DNA from: Massospora cicadina
Taxonomy: Eukaryota > Entomophthoromycota > Entomophthoromycetes > Entomophthorales > Entomophthoraceae
Direction of reading: 5' to 3'
Assembly (NCBI GenBank): GCA_022478985.1
Contig: JAKSZP010013325.1
Span: 84,649 to 148,648, forward strand
DNA length: 64,000 nucleotides
How positions within the stretch are numbered: position 1 is the first letter of the stretch; each line of letters starts with the position of its first letter. Below the pieces are notes generated by a model, which was not told the origin of the DNA, made no database searches, and saw nothing but the letters and a program-made list of their open reading frames with translations. This document shows, piece after piece, positions 47,340 to 57,769 of the stretch. The position numbers and the translations under genes are program-made.

Positions 47340-48352
47340 GGTCTGCACACAATGCTATCATAAATATAGGTTTAAAGAAAATTCTTGAACACATTAGGCA
47401 TTACTAATATTGGAAGTCACTAAGTCACAATGTTGTCAATTACATTGCCTGTTTATGGAGTGCCAGCTCCACAAGACACATAAAAACGTGACGAGTTACC
47501 AATTGGTAACGCCAGGATTTGTATGACACAAGGTCTCAATTGATATTATGGGACCATTGAATCTAAACATGGGTTTAATACGTTAAATCATAATATCAAT
47601 TGACTGCCTTATGAGATAGGTCAAAACCTGAGCATTAAGATGAGTTGATGCACTAAGTACTGCAAAATTTGTCCTGGAGCAGATGGTATATTTACATGTG
47701 TGTCCCCAGGTGCTATTGTGCGATAATGGGACGAATTTCATCTCCTTCATCATTCAATACCTGGATGAGCTGGTGAGGATAAAAGGGGTAGTGTCTGCAC
47801 CATATCAACCAGAACTGTATGGGGTTGTCAAATGTGTCAAAGGGACACTAGCCACTAGTCTAAGAAAGCTTATTTTGGGTAAATTGCCATTGTGGACGTC
47901 TTAACTAAGTTGTTGACCTTCTAATGCAATATCAATTTACATTCAGCGATGGGAAAATGTGGTTCAAATTATTGTATAGTCAAAGGCAGCATTGCCACCA
48001 ATTCTTTATTCATCAGTGGAACTGACTCTGAGGATGAGCGCAGGTAAACACCTGTAACGTTTGCAAATATAATAGTTGACCTATAATCTCAAACTTGCAA
48101 ATTAATGATAAAAAAAGAATTTAGTCAAAGAAGACCAATGACAAGGTTTTCGTCTAGCATGAGGGGTTTTCCTTGAAAAACGAGTAGCCCATTGTGATAC
48201 ACATGGATTCAGTCACCAAAATAAGCTAGATAATTATGGTCAGGCTATTTTAAATTATTATAAAATGGCAAAATGCTACTTAATCAAAAATGTTTCCAAT
48301 GGTCATGTGATCAATAAAGTGCATAGCAAATTTCTTAAATAAAAGTGTAATT
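47340..48352 (+). pseudogene. pol: Integrase of element G, decayed
   Basis: The core start reads VSIDIMGPLNLN at about 47534-47570. A 73-codon open frame (47683-47904) has CPQVLLCDNGTNFISF (second Asp kept) then SAPYQPELYGVVKCVKGTLATSLRKL, in which the catalytic Glu has become Lys (E-to-K, a G-to-A change). At about 48228-48340, DNYGQAILNYYKMAK and SNGHVINKVHSKFLK form the C-terminal GPY/F-type domain. It ends at the HAL1-like insertion. Confidence 0.8.
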
Positions 48353-48368
48353 AAAAGATAAAAAATGA
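48353..48368. repeat. Target-site duplication of the ORF1-only LINE, left
   Basis: AAAAGATAAAAAATGA, 16 bp, identical to 50264-50279. This length suits LINE target-primed insertion. Confidence 0.85.
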
Positions 48369-48397
48369 AACTTCTCTTTAACCGCTAAAAGTCACTT

Positions 48398-49844
48398 TTG
48401 AGCGATTTTAAATTTAAGTTAATTTATCCACAGCCATCTGCCCAAACCTATTCTTTGATGTCTTTGGCTCTGCCGCCTGCCACCCCAGTGTGGGGCAGCA
48501 GTGCACCCCCACCTAGCGTTTTCCGCCCTGCAGGCAAGCGCGTTTGGACAGGTTCAAACAGCCCGCCCACTGCTTCCAACCGTTTTGTCCCCCCACGAGA
48601 CCTAGCACTCCACCTGGCGCGCATCCACCCTTCTCGCCCCCATCCTCTCGCCCTCCCTCGCTCTGCTATTCGCTATTGCCTCAGAGTGGACTATGGATGT
48701 TTGTTCCCATATGCTGATAAGGCAATTATTGACCTAGCCACTACAGCCTTTGCGCCAGCTGGCTTTATAGACTTCCGCCCTTTTAAGGGCTACTTTGACG
48801 TTGGGTTCCAATCTGAGTAGGATGTTGAAGCGGCAGCACAAACTCCTCTAATTTATAAAAAAACCCCCATTCCCACAACCCGTACTCGCCTCCCTTCAGA
48901 CACCACGCTAGTGGTATCCTTTGCAAATCTCCCATCCCACCTTCCACCTCAGGTTTTGTATGACCAGTTGGTCGCGGGGCTCATGGCTTATGGCACTCAG
49001 CCCAACCTCATCTTTGCCATTCCTTCTGGTGCAGAACGCCTTGCTGCTCCTCGTGCAACAGCCACCATCATACCACACCACCCTACCATAGCCCAACAAA
49101 TCCCACCCCGCGCTAGTGTGGCTGCAGCACCTGATCATTTCTTTTGGGCTCGGGTCAATAATGGTAGGCAGATTTGTTCCCTCTGCTTTGGCCTCGACCA
49201 TGCAAAAGAGCGTGCCCTAAGGCCAAATCTGCTGATGCAGCTTCTGAGCCCCCTCTGGAGGTTCAGTATGGGGCGCTTTGCTGCCCCCTCCCACCCTCCA
49301 ATCTCGTTCAGTGGGCCCACATGGAAAATCAGCTCCACCCAAAACCTCCATCCTCACTCTCCCACCTAAATCTACGCCAGCCAATCAGAGCAATGCTTGG
49401 ACCAACATTCGTACCCAAGCAGCTGCCCATTCGCCCAATCCTACCCACTCAAATTTAAATGCCACTATTCCAGTGAACCAAAATCCATGGGATCTATTGG
49501 CTGAAACTGACGAATCAGGTAATATCCTTATTAGTAAGCATACAGGTCAACCTCTCTGCCATGGCGATTATGGTTGGGCTGAATTTTTCCTTCCTGACTT
49601 TGATGAAACCCCTACCCCTCGCCATTTTGCTCCTCTACCCAATACAACCCCCTTCCAAAGTGACCACCAGCTCGCCTTAGCTGCGGTGGCCTCTCCTCAT
49701 TGCCCAAAACTACGCACCGCGGTGGCCCAGTCAGTGGCTCAGCTCCAGCATGGCCTGCCCACCATCTTCTTCCCCCTGACTTCCCTGAATCTCCCTGCAG
49801 TGACATCTCAAAATTATTTGATGATGCTGAAATTGCTGTTATGA
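48398..49844 (+). pseudogene. ORF1-like protein of the HAL1-like element, frameshifted
   Basis: Open frames 48398-48820, 48911-49369 and 49278-49844 join into one ORF1-type protein: a Pro-rich N-terminus, then GFIDFRPFKGYFDVGFQSE, then VSFANLPSHLPPQVLYDQLV, and a knuckle CSLCFGLDHAKER with its last Cys in the next frame (about 49177-49220). The layout matches LINE-A ORF1 (SHSWLDLGFISKK, then CTHCDAFSHKAHAC) but identity is low. One TAG at 48818 fits CAG-to-TAG. The tail (NPWDLLAETDESGNI onward) is unlike LINE-A. Confidence 0.65.
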
Positions 49845-50263
49845 ATGTCGCAACACTTGCTTCATTCAACCCCTCAGCCAAAATCACCCGCCACAGTATC
49901 TCCCTTTTCACCCAACTTCCTGAAGCCCGCAAAGAAGCTGAAGTTCTCCCGCAGCTTTTGTTGAGACACTTTCCCGTCATTATCTTAATGCAGAAGTGGA
50001 AAACTCCTACTACGCTGACCTCAGCCCCCACTATGCAGATGCCCCAACGCCCTGGCTCTCTGCTCTGATCCAGTACTGCAACCAACACCCCTTGATTGAG
50101 GCGGGTCTTTCTGAAAACCAACCCCCGACCCCTCCTCACCCTCTGCCATGGTGGGTTAAGCAGTTTCTGCTTCCCATCTGGTTAGTAGTTTGTTTTGCCA
50201 TTTTGAGTGTTGTGATTGGTACTGTCCATCCCCTGGTCGGCGTACCTCAAATAAATCAAATAA
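49845..50263 (+). pseudogene. 3' part of the HAL1-like element
   Basis: Open frames 49700-50068 and 49996-50286 continue a coding-like stretch without recognisable endonuclease or RT motifs (for example YYADLSPHYADAPTPWLSAL). The end is Trp- and Val-rich (WLVVCFAILSVVIG), but the last ~60 bp are the LINE-A-like 3' end, so this hydrophobic run is probably untranslated. Confidence 0.45.
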
Positions 50264-50279
50264 AAAAGATAAAAAATGA
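50264..50279. repeat. Target-site duplication of the ORF1-only LINE, right
   Basis: Identical to 48353-48368, placed just after the A-rich tail (AATAAATCAAATAA). Confidence 0.85.
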
Positions 50280-50456
50280 CATATAAGAAAATGAAGAAAA
50301 ATTATAAAAATATTGGAAAACAAGAAAAAAGTTTCATTGTAATTTGGGCTAATAAAAAGCTATATCACTTTTTAAATTTTAATTGTATTCATTGGCCTCA
50401 GGTTGTGAAGTGCAAGTCCTCCTTCGACACCTTTAGGGGGAGGGAGGTATAATGAT
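50280..50456 (+). other. Element G, segment between two LINE insertions
   Basis: About 180 bp of AT-rich sequence that belongs to the region between the G integrase and its 3' LTR. It ends with GAGGGAGGTATAATGAT (50440-50456), the target-site copy of the minus-strand LINE. Confidence 0.55.
50440..50456. repeat. Target-site duplication of minus-strand LINE-A, left
   Basis: GAGGGAGGTATAATGAT, 17 bp, identical to 55730-55746. Confidence 0.9.
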
Positions 50457-50588
50457 TTTAAATTTATTGTGGGGAAAGCTGACCATGGGACAGACAGTTC
50501 CGAATATGACTCAGGACAGATAAACTTAGTACCGGGGGAGGCACCCCATAGAAGTGATGCTATCTCTTGTTGCCAGCGGGAACGCCAC

Positions 50589-53500
50589 TTATGGGGAGGG
50601 GGAGGGAACATGTGAAGGGGCCGTAGCCACTATTGAGCACGTGTGGAGGAAGGGGTCTGATTTGATGAACCAGACTGGGAGCCAGGAGGAGACCAGCTGT
50701 TGGCGACGCGGTGGGAGGTATCCAAACATCCATGCTTGAAAGTGGTCCACCAAATGAGACCGGAATCTGTGGACAGTTTCTGGGAGGGTGGGGGCGGAGC
50801 CTGCGATAGCATCTAAGACAATCGTGTGGATGGTACACATGGCGATTGCAACCACCAGAGCACGGAGGGAGGGCAGAAGGGGGGAGGCCATCGATAGAGC
50901 GAACATATCTCTTGACAGACAGAAGGGATGCGTTTGATCCTGGCCCATCAGACGTTGAACTTCGCGCCATATCATTTTATAGGTGGGGCACTTCTCCAGG
51001 CGGTGGAACAGCGTTCCATACTGGCCGCACATGACACAGGATGAGTGTAAAGCGTTAGAGCGCTCAGCTGTATGATACACCCACCTCAGGCAGCGCCACA
51101 TATGGGAGCAGACTTGAGGCTGCAACAGAGGGTGATGTACATATTTCCAGATTGTTTTTTGGGTCTCAATGGAATAAGGGATGTCCATCATGTCCAGGTA
51201 GTCCACCCTGGATAGGACATGGGGCCGAATGGGGATCACGCCATCATGGATGGGTAGCCCCTGTACCTCTTGTGTGAACTGAGGAGAGGGGCGGCCTCTT
51301 TGGGTTGTATATCCGCTGATATGAATTCTCCACTCAGCGCTCCTCATGGAGAGGAGGATTCGTTTGTAGTGGGTTTTTGTCCCATGAGGACCTGTGGCTG
51401 ATGTGTGTGATGCGAGGTATTTTATCAGGGAGTGGGGGTTCGATGGATTGTTGAGGCACAAGGCTCAGGAGAAGTTGGAGCGGGCTGCGCGGGACCAGTG
51501 TTGGGATGGGAGTGTAGGAGCGGTGACAGCCGCGATCCAGGTGCCCAGGATCTTAGCAGCATGGGCTTTGAAGTCAAGCAGGCCCATGCCACCATGATGA
51601 TGAGGGCCAAACATGACCTCTAGCCGCACTGGTGGAGGGCGGCCTGACCAAAGCCATCCTTGCAGCAAGGCATACAAGGATTTGAAGAAGCTTGGGGAGA
51701 AGGGGATGGCGTGGGCTCTGAACCAGACTTTGGATAGGAGCATAGAGTTGGCTAAAACAACCCTGCCAGTAAGGGAAGTAGGGTGGGCTCTGGAGAGAGG
51801 CGATTCGCTTCATCACGTTGTCCAGAATACAGCACTCCATTACTGCTGACGCGTATCTGCCTGCCTCCATCCACACGCCCAGATGGCGCACCGGTCCTAT
51901 GGTAGGACGTGGCACGAAGGGGAGCACCAGTGGAGCGGTGTGTTTTGAGTTAGTAAGGCGTGGACGTGGGCGAGCAGAAGGGCCGGGTTGGGAACTAATT
52001 GCTGGGGCCCAGCAGTTCTGAAACTGACCAAGGAGGATGATTTTAGTTTTGGAGGCGTTCAGTGCCGCGTTGCTTACCTGGGAATATTCCTGGATGAGAG
52101 CTTCAAGCGCGCGTGCATCTTGATTGTTAGACACCCCAACCACACAATCATCTGAGAATGCCAATATCTTGAATGGGGCTTGACCTGGCACATGGACCCC
52201 AGTGAGTCGGGCATTCACATTTCAAAGTAGTGGGTCAAGGCTGAAGTTGTATAAGAGTGGGCTGAGGGGGTCCCCTTGTCACAAGCCCCTTTGAGGGCGG
52301 ACTACTTCCGTTAGGAAGCCAGGGCCACACACTGTCATTGTTGCAGATTCCGTGAGCATCACCCAGTTGATGAAGTGAGGGGGTAGGTGGAATTGATGGA
52401 GGCAGGCCCTGAGGTATTCCCAGTTTACTCTATCATAGGCCTTTTGTTGGTCCAAGAATACAAGTGCCCCAGAGGCTGTGGACTGACATACATTAGCCAC
52501 AGAGTGCACGTTATCCCAAATCGACCTTCTGGGGATGAAACCGAATTGTTCTGGGGAGATGGTGGCAGATGCTACAGTCCCTAATCAGTTAGTCATGATT
52601 TTTGTTAAAATTTTGGTGTCTGTGTTTGTTAGAGAAATGGGGCGCCAGTTGGCTAAGTCAAGCTTATCCCCTTTCTTGAAGAGTGTGACAGTAAAGGCCT
52701 CATGTCCTCCTGGTAGGAGGCGCGTTTCCAACAGGCTTTGGTTAAATGAGGCAAGCAGAAGTGGGGATATATATTTGAAATATTTTTTGTAGAACTCATA
52801 TGGAATGCCATCTGGGCCTGGGCATTTTTGGTTTGGCGCACCGCGAATGGCTGTCCATAATTCGTTTGGAGTAATTAAATTTATTATTTCTGGGTATTGG
52901 AAAATGGAGTGGATGTGGGCTCGGTTGAGAAATTCCGCCACTTTGGCTGGCTGAATTGGTTCAGCTCAGTACAACTTGGAGTAATATTTTTGCATTTCAA
53001 TTGCCACTTTAGCCAGTGTATCCACAATCGATTTATCTGATCTTTTGCACCTGTGTGCAGGCCATGCTCTGGCGTGGTGCAAAATTTTTTTGAAGAAGTA
53101 TGCGGTGCACTTGTCGCCTTTAGTGATGCATGTGGCCCTGTATTGAACACAAACCCGATGTTTGTGTTGCCTTTTGAGTGCGTTGAGGTGGGCAGCTGCC
53201 TCCGCCCACTTCCGGCCCCATGCAGGGCTGTATCCTGTAGCTGGAATGTTGGACTCCAAGTGTGCCAATTCTGCCAGAGCGCGCGAGATAACCACCAATG
53301 TGGCTCGTGAGCATCTGGAGGAGAGATGGCGAGAGTGGCGGATGGTGTCCTCTTTGAAAGTTGCCCATGTGGAAATGGGGTCCATGCAAAAGGGTGCAGC
53401 AAACTTTTTTGCCAAAGTTGCCTCTTCCACCCACATGGAAAATCCTGGCGATGCAAGCTCGGGGGGGCGGATTTTGTACCAATGTGGGGCCTTAGCAACT

Positions 53501-54191
53501 GTGACAGGTAGGTGGTAGGTTATTGAGACCAGTCAGTGGTCGGAGAATTCCATTTTCGTTGTTTTGAAGTGGGAGATGTGGGGTTGGAATTTCGCCAGCA
53601 TTAGAATAAGGTCAATGCGGGTCATGGACCTTAATTGGCCATTGTGGACGTGGGGATGCATCATGTTTTCGAGCAGTGGGGCATGTCATGGCAGCGCATC
53701 CATTAACCCAAGGGTGGCCCTTAGAACGCATAGTTCTACGTGACCCTGTGGGGCGTGGGGTGAGGGAGGCCACCGGTCCATTGGTGATGTTAGCCAACAG
53801 TTCATGTCGCCGACTAGGAAAGAATCAGGGGGTAGCGGTAGGTATTTGACCAATGAGAAAAATTCCTGACGCTCGTGTGCACCGTTTAGGGCATAGATGT
53901 TGACAATTGCATGCGCTGCATCAGCCCACGAGAAGGTGACAACAAGCACTCAGCCATTTAGGAATGTTTCTGATGATACAAATTTGAATAATTACTTTTC
54001 TGAATTAGCACCCCACAGTGCTTCAACCAAAAGGATAGGGATGGGAGGAGCATTGTTTTCCAAGTTTCCTCAGAACCTCATGGACAGTGGGACTCCTGGA
54101 TGGCCAGGATATCCACGGGTAAATTGTGTTGTTAAAAACTCAGTTTCCTAGCCCGGGATGGGAAGGCCTTGAGTCCAGCAATATTCAACAT
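50589..54191 (-). pseudogene. LINE-A copy 3 ORF2 (endonuclease-RT), few stops
   Basis: ORF2 starts near 54191 (MLNIAGLKA). Endonuclease: DILAIQESHCP, then SFLVGDMNCWLTSPMDRW at about 53827-53770, and SDHWLV at about 53545. RT: NQKCPGPDGIPYEFYKKYF, LANWRPISLTNTD, FLDQQKAYDRVNWEYL, GDPLSPLLYNFS, and AFSDDCVVGVSNNQDA at about 52165-52115 with both Asp present. The C-terminus (290 open codons, 50589-51461) holds CVMCGQYGTLFHRLEKCP. About eight of nine in-frame stops are TGA, and at least two sit where related LINEs have Arg, fitting CGA-to-TGA. Frameshifts are also present. Confidence 0.9.
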
Positions 54192-54221
54192 CCCTAAAGT
54201 GAAGGTTTCCCCCATCGCACC

Positions 54222-55645
54222 TTAGGTGCAAGGGGGTGGGCCCCCGGGCCCACCAGCCTCTTCTAGGTCCCCACGGGCTTTCACAGCAGCGCAGGTGTTA
54301 GCAGCAATGTTATCAGAGTTCTTGTTGATTTTTGCGGAAAGAGTTGCATTGGCTTTGGCCTTCACTTTTTGTTTTCCTGACATCGGACAAATTTTTTGCG
54401 GTGCAGATGAGTTTGGTGCACCATTGAGCGGGTCAAAAAAATTTTCAGTTGGGATAGGTCCCAAGTCAGTTTTGACTGGAGCTTGGGTGCAACGATTGGG
54501 TGAGATTGAGTCTCCCATTGGATCCTCAGATTGAGTGGCCTGCTTGGCATGGGTTTCTCAATCTGATTGGTTGATGAATTCCTGAGTTGCTTCCACTGCA
54601 AAGGTTTCCATGTCCTCCTGGCGTTGTGAGTGTGGGATAGCGGTAGTGGCCTTGGCCATTTCCTTGGCCGCAGCCCTATGGGCCTGCTTGGCCTTCTTTT
54701 GTTCTTATGGGGGGATAGGCTTTACCAATAGGTAGCAGCCTTGTGCTCCCCACAGGAAAGCCTCCTTGGTGCTTGCGGTTGGTTCGTAGTGCGCCTCTCT
54801 GTTGGCCATGGCCACCGAGGGGTGCTCTTGGAATGTGACGCCCTCCTTGATGGAGCATGCGTGCGCCTTATGGCTGAATGCGTCACAGTGGGTGCAAATG
54901 GGGGGCGCGCTGTCCACGGTCACCCAGAATGGGTGGGTGGTATGCCCTGCAATATCAATTAAAGTGGAGTGTGGGATCTGGGTTAGGTCCTTCATGATCT
55001 CCTCAGTTGGGGTCAAAACTGCAATGGCTTTGACGGTGCACAGGTGTGGCATCAGCGTGAAGCATTGCATTTCAAAAGATTGTATTTCTCTGTATACAGC
55101 GAGACCATCTTTCAGGTGTTGTTCCAAAATGTCACGTTTTACCGTAGTAGGCAAAAAGTCAAACGTGAGGAAAATTTGGTTTGATTTTGTCCATCTGGTG
55201 CATTTAGTTTTGACGACCCATTGCCCTTCGGGGAGGTTGACCACTATGCGCACTGCTGCAGCCTCATCTGCTGCTTTTTTACTTATGAAACCTAGGTCCA
55301 GCCAACTGTGTGACATGTAGTGAGGTGCAACGTACACCGCGGTTGGGAAAATTTTGTGTACATCTTTACAAAATTTTTCCCATAAGGCCATTTTTTGGAT
55401 GTCCAGATACACGCAGACTCCAAATTCCACTGACAAAAGTGGTTGGGAGTGTGGCGTGTTGATGTACTGGTTGCATCATGCTTGCCATGTGAGTATCTCT
55501 GGGGAAATTGTGACCGCCAGTTTTTTAAGATTTTTGTCTATTCCGCTGGATTCTCCGGAGGCGTTTTCAAACGTTGGAGGCCGCGGGCCTTCCACCTTCT
55601 CCTCTTACCTTGCTTGCCCAACTGCTCCCTGACATGGGCGCAGAC
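54222..55645 (-). pseudogene. LINE-A copy 3 ORF1 (CCHC RNA-binding protein)
   Basis: The main open frame (54705-55436, 243 codons) reads VCVYLDIQKMALWEKFCKDV, then SWLDLGFISKKAADEAAAV, KCTRWTKSNQIFLTFDFLP and the knuckle CTHCDAFSHKAHAC (C-x2-C-x4-H-x4-C). The downstream tail is Ala-, Lys- and Gln-rich and ends at TAA (54222-54224), 31 bp before the ORF2 start. Three TAA or TGA interruptions occur. The N-terminus lies near 55645; the exact ATG is unclear. Confidence 0.85.
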
Positions 55646-55729
55646 TAATCTCCTCTGTGAGATTATCAAACTAGATTCAGTCTTGAATTGAATAGGTTGC
55701 AAAAGTGATTGCAATGAGAAAGAAAAGTT

Positions 55730-55746
55730 GAGGGAGGTATAATGAT
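55730..55746. repeat. Target-site duplication of minus-strand LINE-A, right
   Basis: GAGGGAGGTATAATGAT, identical to 50440-50456. Confidence 0.9.
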
Positions 55747-56873
55747 AATATTAGAGAAGAGGCCTCTGAAGCCATTCTGGTATCAAGCACTGGCAAGAGT
55801 TAGATCTATATGAAATTACGTTTTTTAAACTCACGGAGAATTCTAAAAATAAGTTATAATTGGAAGCGAGATTAGAACATCTATATTTGCAAAAAAACCC
55901 AGATTGCAGGGGGAGATAATAAAAGAAATTTTGAAATGAGAAAAAAGTCCATGTAATCCCTATATGACACAGGGCTAAGAGCTTCTTTCATAGTGCTTGG
56001 AGATGAGCTTTGTTGAGTACACTAGCCATTTTGGAGAACAACAACAAGGAGATGTACAGGTGGCTGTCAGAACATACACAAAAATATTACCATGAGGGGA
56101 AAATACTGCCAAATAGTCCCAACTTCACAGTAGTCATGCAGGCAATGAACTTCATATTGAAGGCAGCGACTGTGTGCCTCCTGGAAGCGGAAGGGGATGG
56201 ACTGTTGGAAATTTGGTGATTTGGGGAGGTTGGCAGCCCATATGAAAATAACTTGTCCTGAAAAACGGAGCACATACACCGCGATATCGTAATATAGTAT
56301 GTGATCAAGATCATGAGGTGGAAGGAAATGCTGAGGGCTTCAGTTAATCTCCCCTGAAGTTCTTGATATGGAAGATCAACATGCTCATCATTACCAAAAA
56401 TCAATTTGTCAAAAAATCAGTGGTTTATAAAAGTTCCCTTTTTAAAAGAAAAACTCTAGGAGTGTATCCAACTCAAAGAGTAACGACTGGTCCAAATCAG
56501 GGAGAATTGCTTCATTCAGCTCAAGGGCTATTTTTGGATTTATTTAAGATGGAGCAGAATCCAGTAATGACTTGAAATTGAGTTAATGATGAAAGAAAGA
56601 GGAACTAACAATCATGAATTAATTGAAGGGACGGCCACCTTGTTTCCACATCTGAGATAGGTACCATTGTTGAAAGGACCTAAAAAAATTATTTGATCTT
56701 TTGACTAGAGGTGCTGGTTTTAGTGAGCCTGGAAAGGATACTTCTTCTTGAGTTTGTGACATTGCTTGGAAAAGGATGGCATCAATCTTAGATAAACCAA
56801 AAAAGTATCACTCATACTGGCAAGTAATGAAGAAAAAAGACATTTTGACTGAATAATAAGGCCAAGTGGGGGA
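55747..56873 (+). other. Element G, region between integrase and 3' LTR
   Basis: With 50280-50456 this gives about 1.3 kb after the end of the G integrase and before the 3' LTR, longer than the short gap usual in Ty3 elements. Partial frames exist (56010-56219, 56363-56575, the latter with VYPTQRVTTGPNQGELLHSA). I recognise no domain, signal peptide or membrane segment. It ends in a polypurine tract, AAGTGGGGGA, at 56864-56873. Confidence 0.5.
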
Positions 56874-57013
56874 TGTGTGGAAATTTTATGACCACATCAT
56901 CCAGATTATAATTATTTAAGCTTTATTTTATTTATTTATTGATTCAGATAAAAATTTATATATTGCTTATTCTTCACCATAATATTTTAAGTATGTTGTC
57001 TATTTGGCAGTAT
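56874..57013 (+). repeat. 3' LTR of element G, part before element A
   Basis: TGTGTGGAAATTTTATG begins right after the polypurine tract. It aligns with 39679-39823 and ends in TATTTGGCAGTAT, where element A enters. The last five bases (AGTAT, 57009-57013) would be the left target-site copy. Confidence 0.8.
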
Positions 57014-57752
57014 TGTCTGAAAATTACAAGTCCAGTATTTTATTAAGTGTGTTTCAGGTTTAGATACAGGTAATAGCGGCCAAAAGACCCTGGTCAATTC
57101 TTGGTGGAACCCCTCAAATTGGGGTAATGCTTTTCCCACTTCTTAGACAAATAGACCAACTATTAGTAATAAGATTAAGCTGAACCTGTGGCAGAATATG
57201 GGAAGTTATAACCTGGGTCCTCTACAGCCCCTCTGCTGTTCAGTCCACACACCTAGGCGGAGACCACCCTTGTTTATAGTTTAAAGGGGTCCTGCAAGGT
57301 AAAAATATTTTCCCACCTACTGATTAGATTAAATATATTGATCTTTGCCTAAAGGACTTAACCTTACCAATTTTGAGCCTCATTGGTCATTACATTAAAG
57401 CAAGGAAAAAATCTAGAGCTCAGATAGGTCAAAACCACATATTCCCTAATTTGGATGCTCGTAGCTTATAATGAATTTCTTGGCCCTCTCACTTTGAGCC
57501 TCAGATTGTTTAAATAGTAAGCAGCGACACATTAATGGTCTTCTTCTATTTACCTCAACGCCAATACTAATAAAATCATTATAAAAAACTCATCTTTTAT
57601 TAGTTAAAGTTTCTAGTTTAGGTCACAAAAGTATTAAATAAATCCCCATTCTCATAATAAGCAGCTGAGAATTTTAATATTCCTGATCTGCTAGATTGGT
57701 GAATCATGTACAAATAGCACAAGCGGGCATTAGTAAACTCCAGGATTTTTGA
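57014..57752 (+). repeat. 5' LTR of element A
   Basis: It begins TGTCTGAAAATTACAAG. Shared blocks with 62745-63474 include CTAGGCGGAGACCACCC, TATTCCCTAATTTGGATGCTC and ATAAGCAGCTGAGAATTTT. A possible PBS TGATGCTA follows at 57757, similar to TGGTGCTC of C and F. Confidence 0.9.
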
Positions 57753-57769
57753 TAAGTGATGCTATCTAC

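Larger units (their letters stand above)
48369..50263 (+). mobile_element. ORF1-only LINE derivative (HAL1-like), 1895 bp
   Basis: It is bounded by a perfect 16-bp target-site duplication. The first 50 bp (AACTTCTCTTTAACC onward) align with the 5' end of minus-strand LINE-A (AACTTTTCTTTCTCA onward). The last 60 bp (GGTACTGTCCATCCCCTGGTC) align with LINE-A 3' UTR (GGAACTGTCTGTCCCATGGTC), then an A-rich tail. It encodes an ORF1-type protein but no endonuclease or RT. This is the structure of HAL1 elements in mammals. GC is higher than in surrounding G sequence. Confidence 0.8.
50457..55729 (-). mobile_element. LINE-A copy 3, near full-length, minus strand
   Basis: 5273 bp between perfect 17-bp target-site duplications. 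On the minus strand it starts AACTTTTCTTTC at 55729 and ends in CCCCACAATAAATTTAAA at 50457. It is the best preserved LINE of the window: GC is higher, ORFs are long, stops are few. Presence of the 5' end and the duplication show a full-length, relatively recent insertion into element G. Confidence 0.95.

Noticed and set aside
49996..50286. Membrane protein in the HAL1-like element
   Set aside because: The hydrophobic run overlaps the ~60-bp 3' end shared with LINE-A, so it is most likely untranslated.
53053..53518. Plus-strand Cys-rich proteins in 53-55 kb
   Set aside because: They are antisense to LINE-A copy 3 endonuclease and ORF1, which carry the recognisable motifs on the minus strand.
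50589..54191. Genetic code with TGA as a sense codon
   Set aside because: The frequent in-frame TGA are at Arg-type positions and are joined by TAA stops and frameshifts; decay of CGA explains them, and no host gene is present to test a code change.
55747..56873. Envelope gene of element G
   Set aside because: The region is in the right place, but I find no signal peptide, membrane segment or conserved motif, and frames are short.
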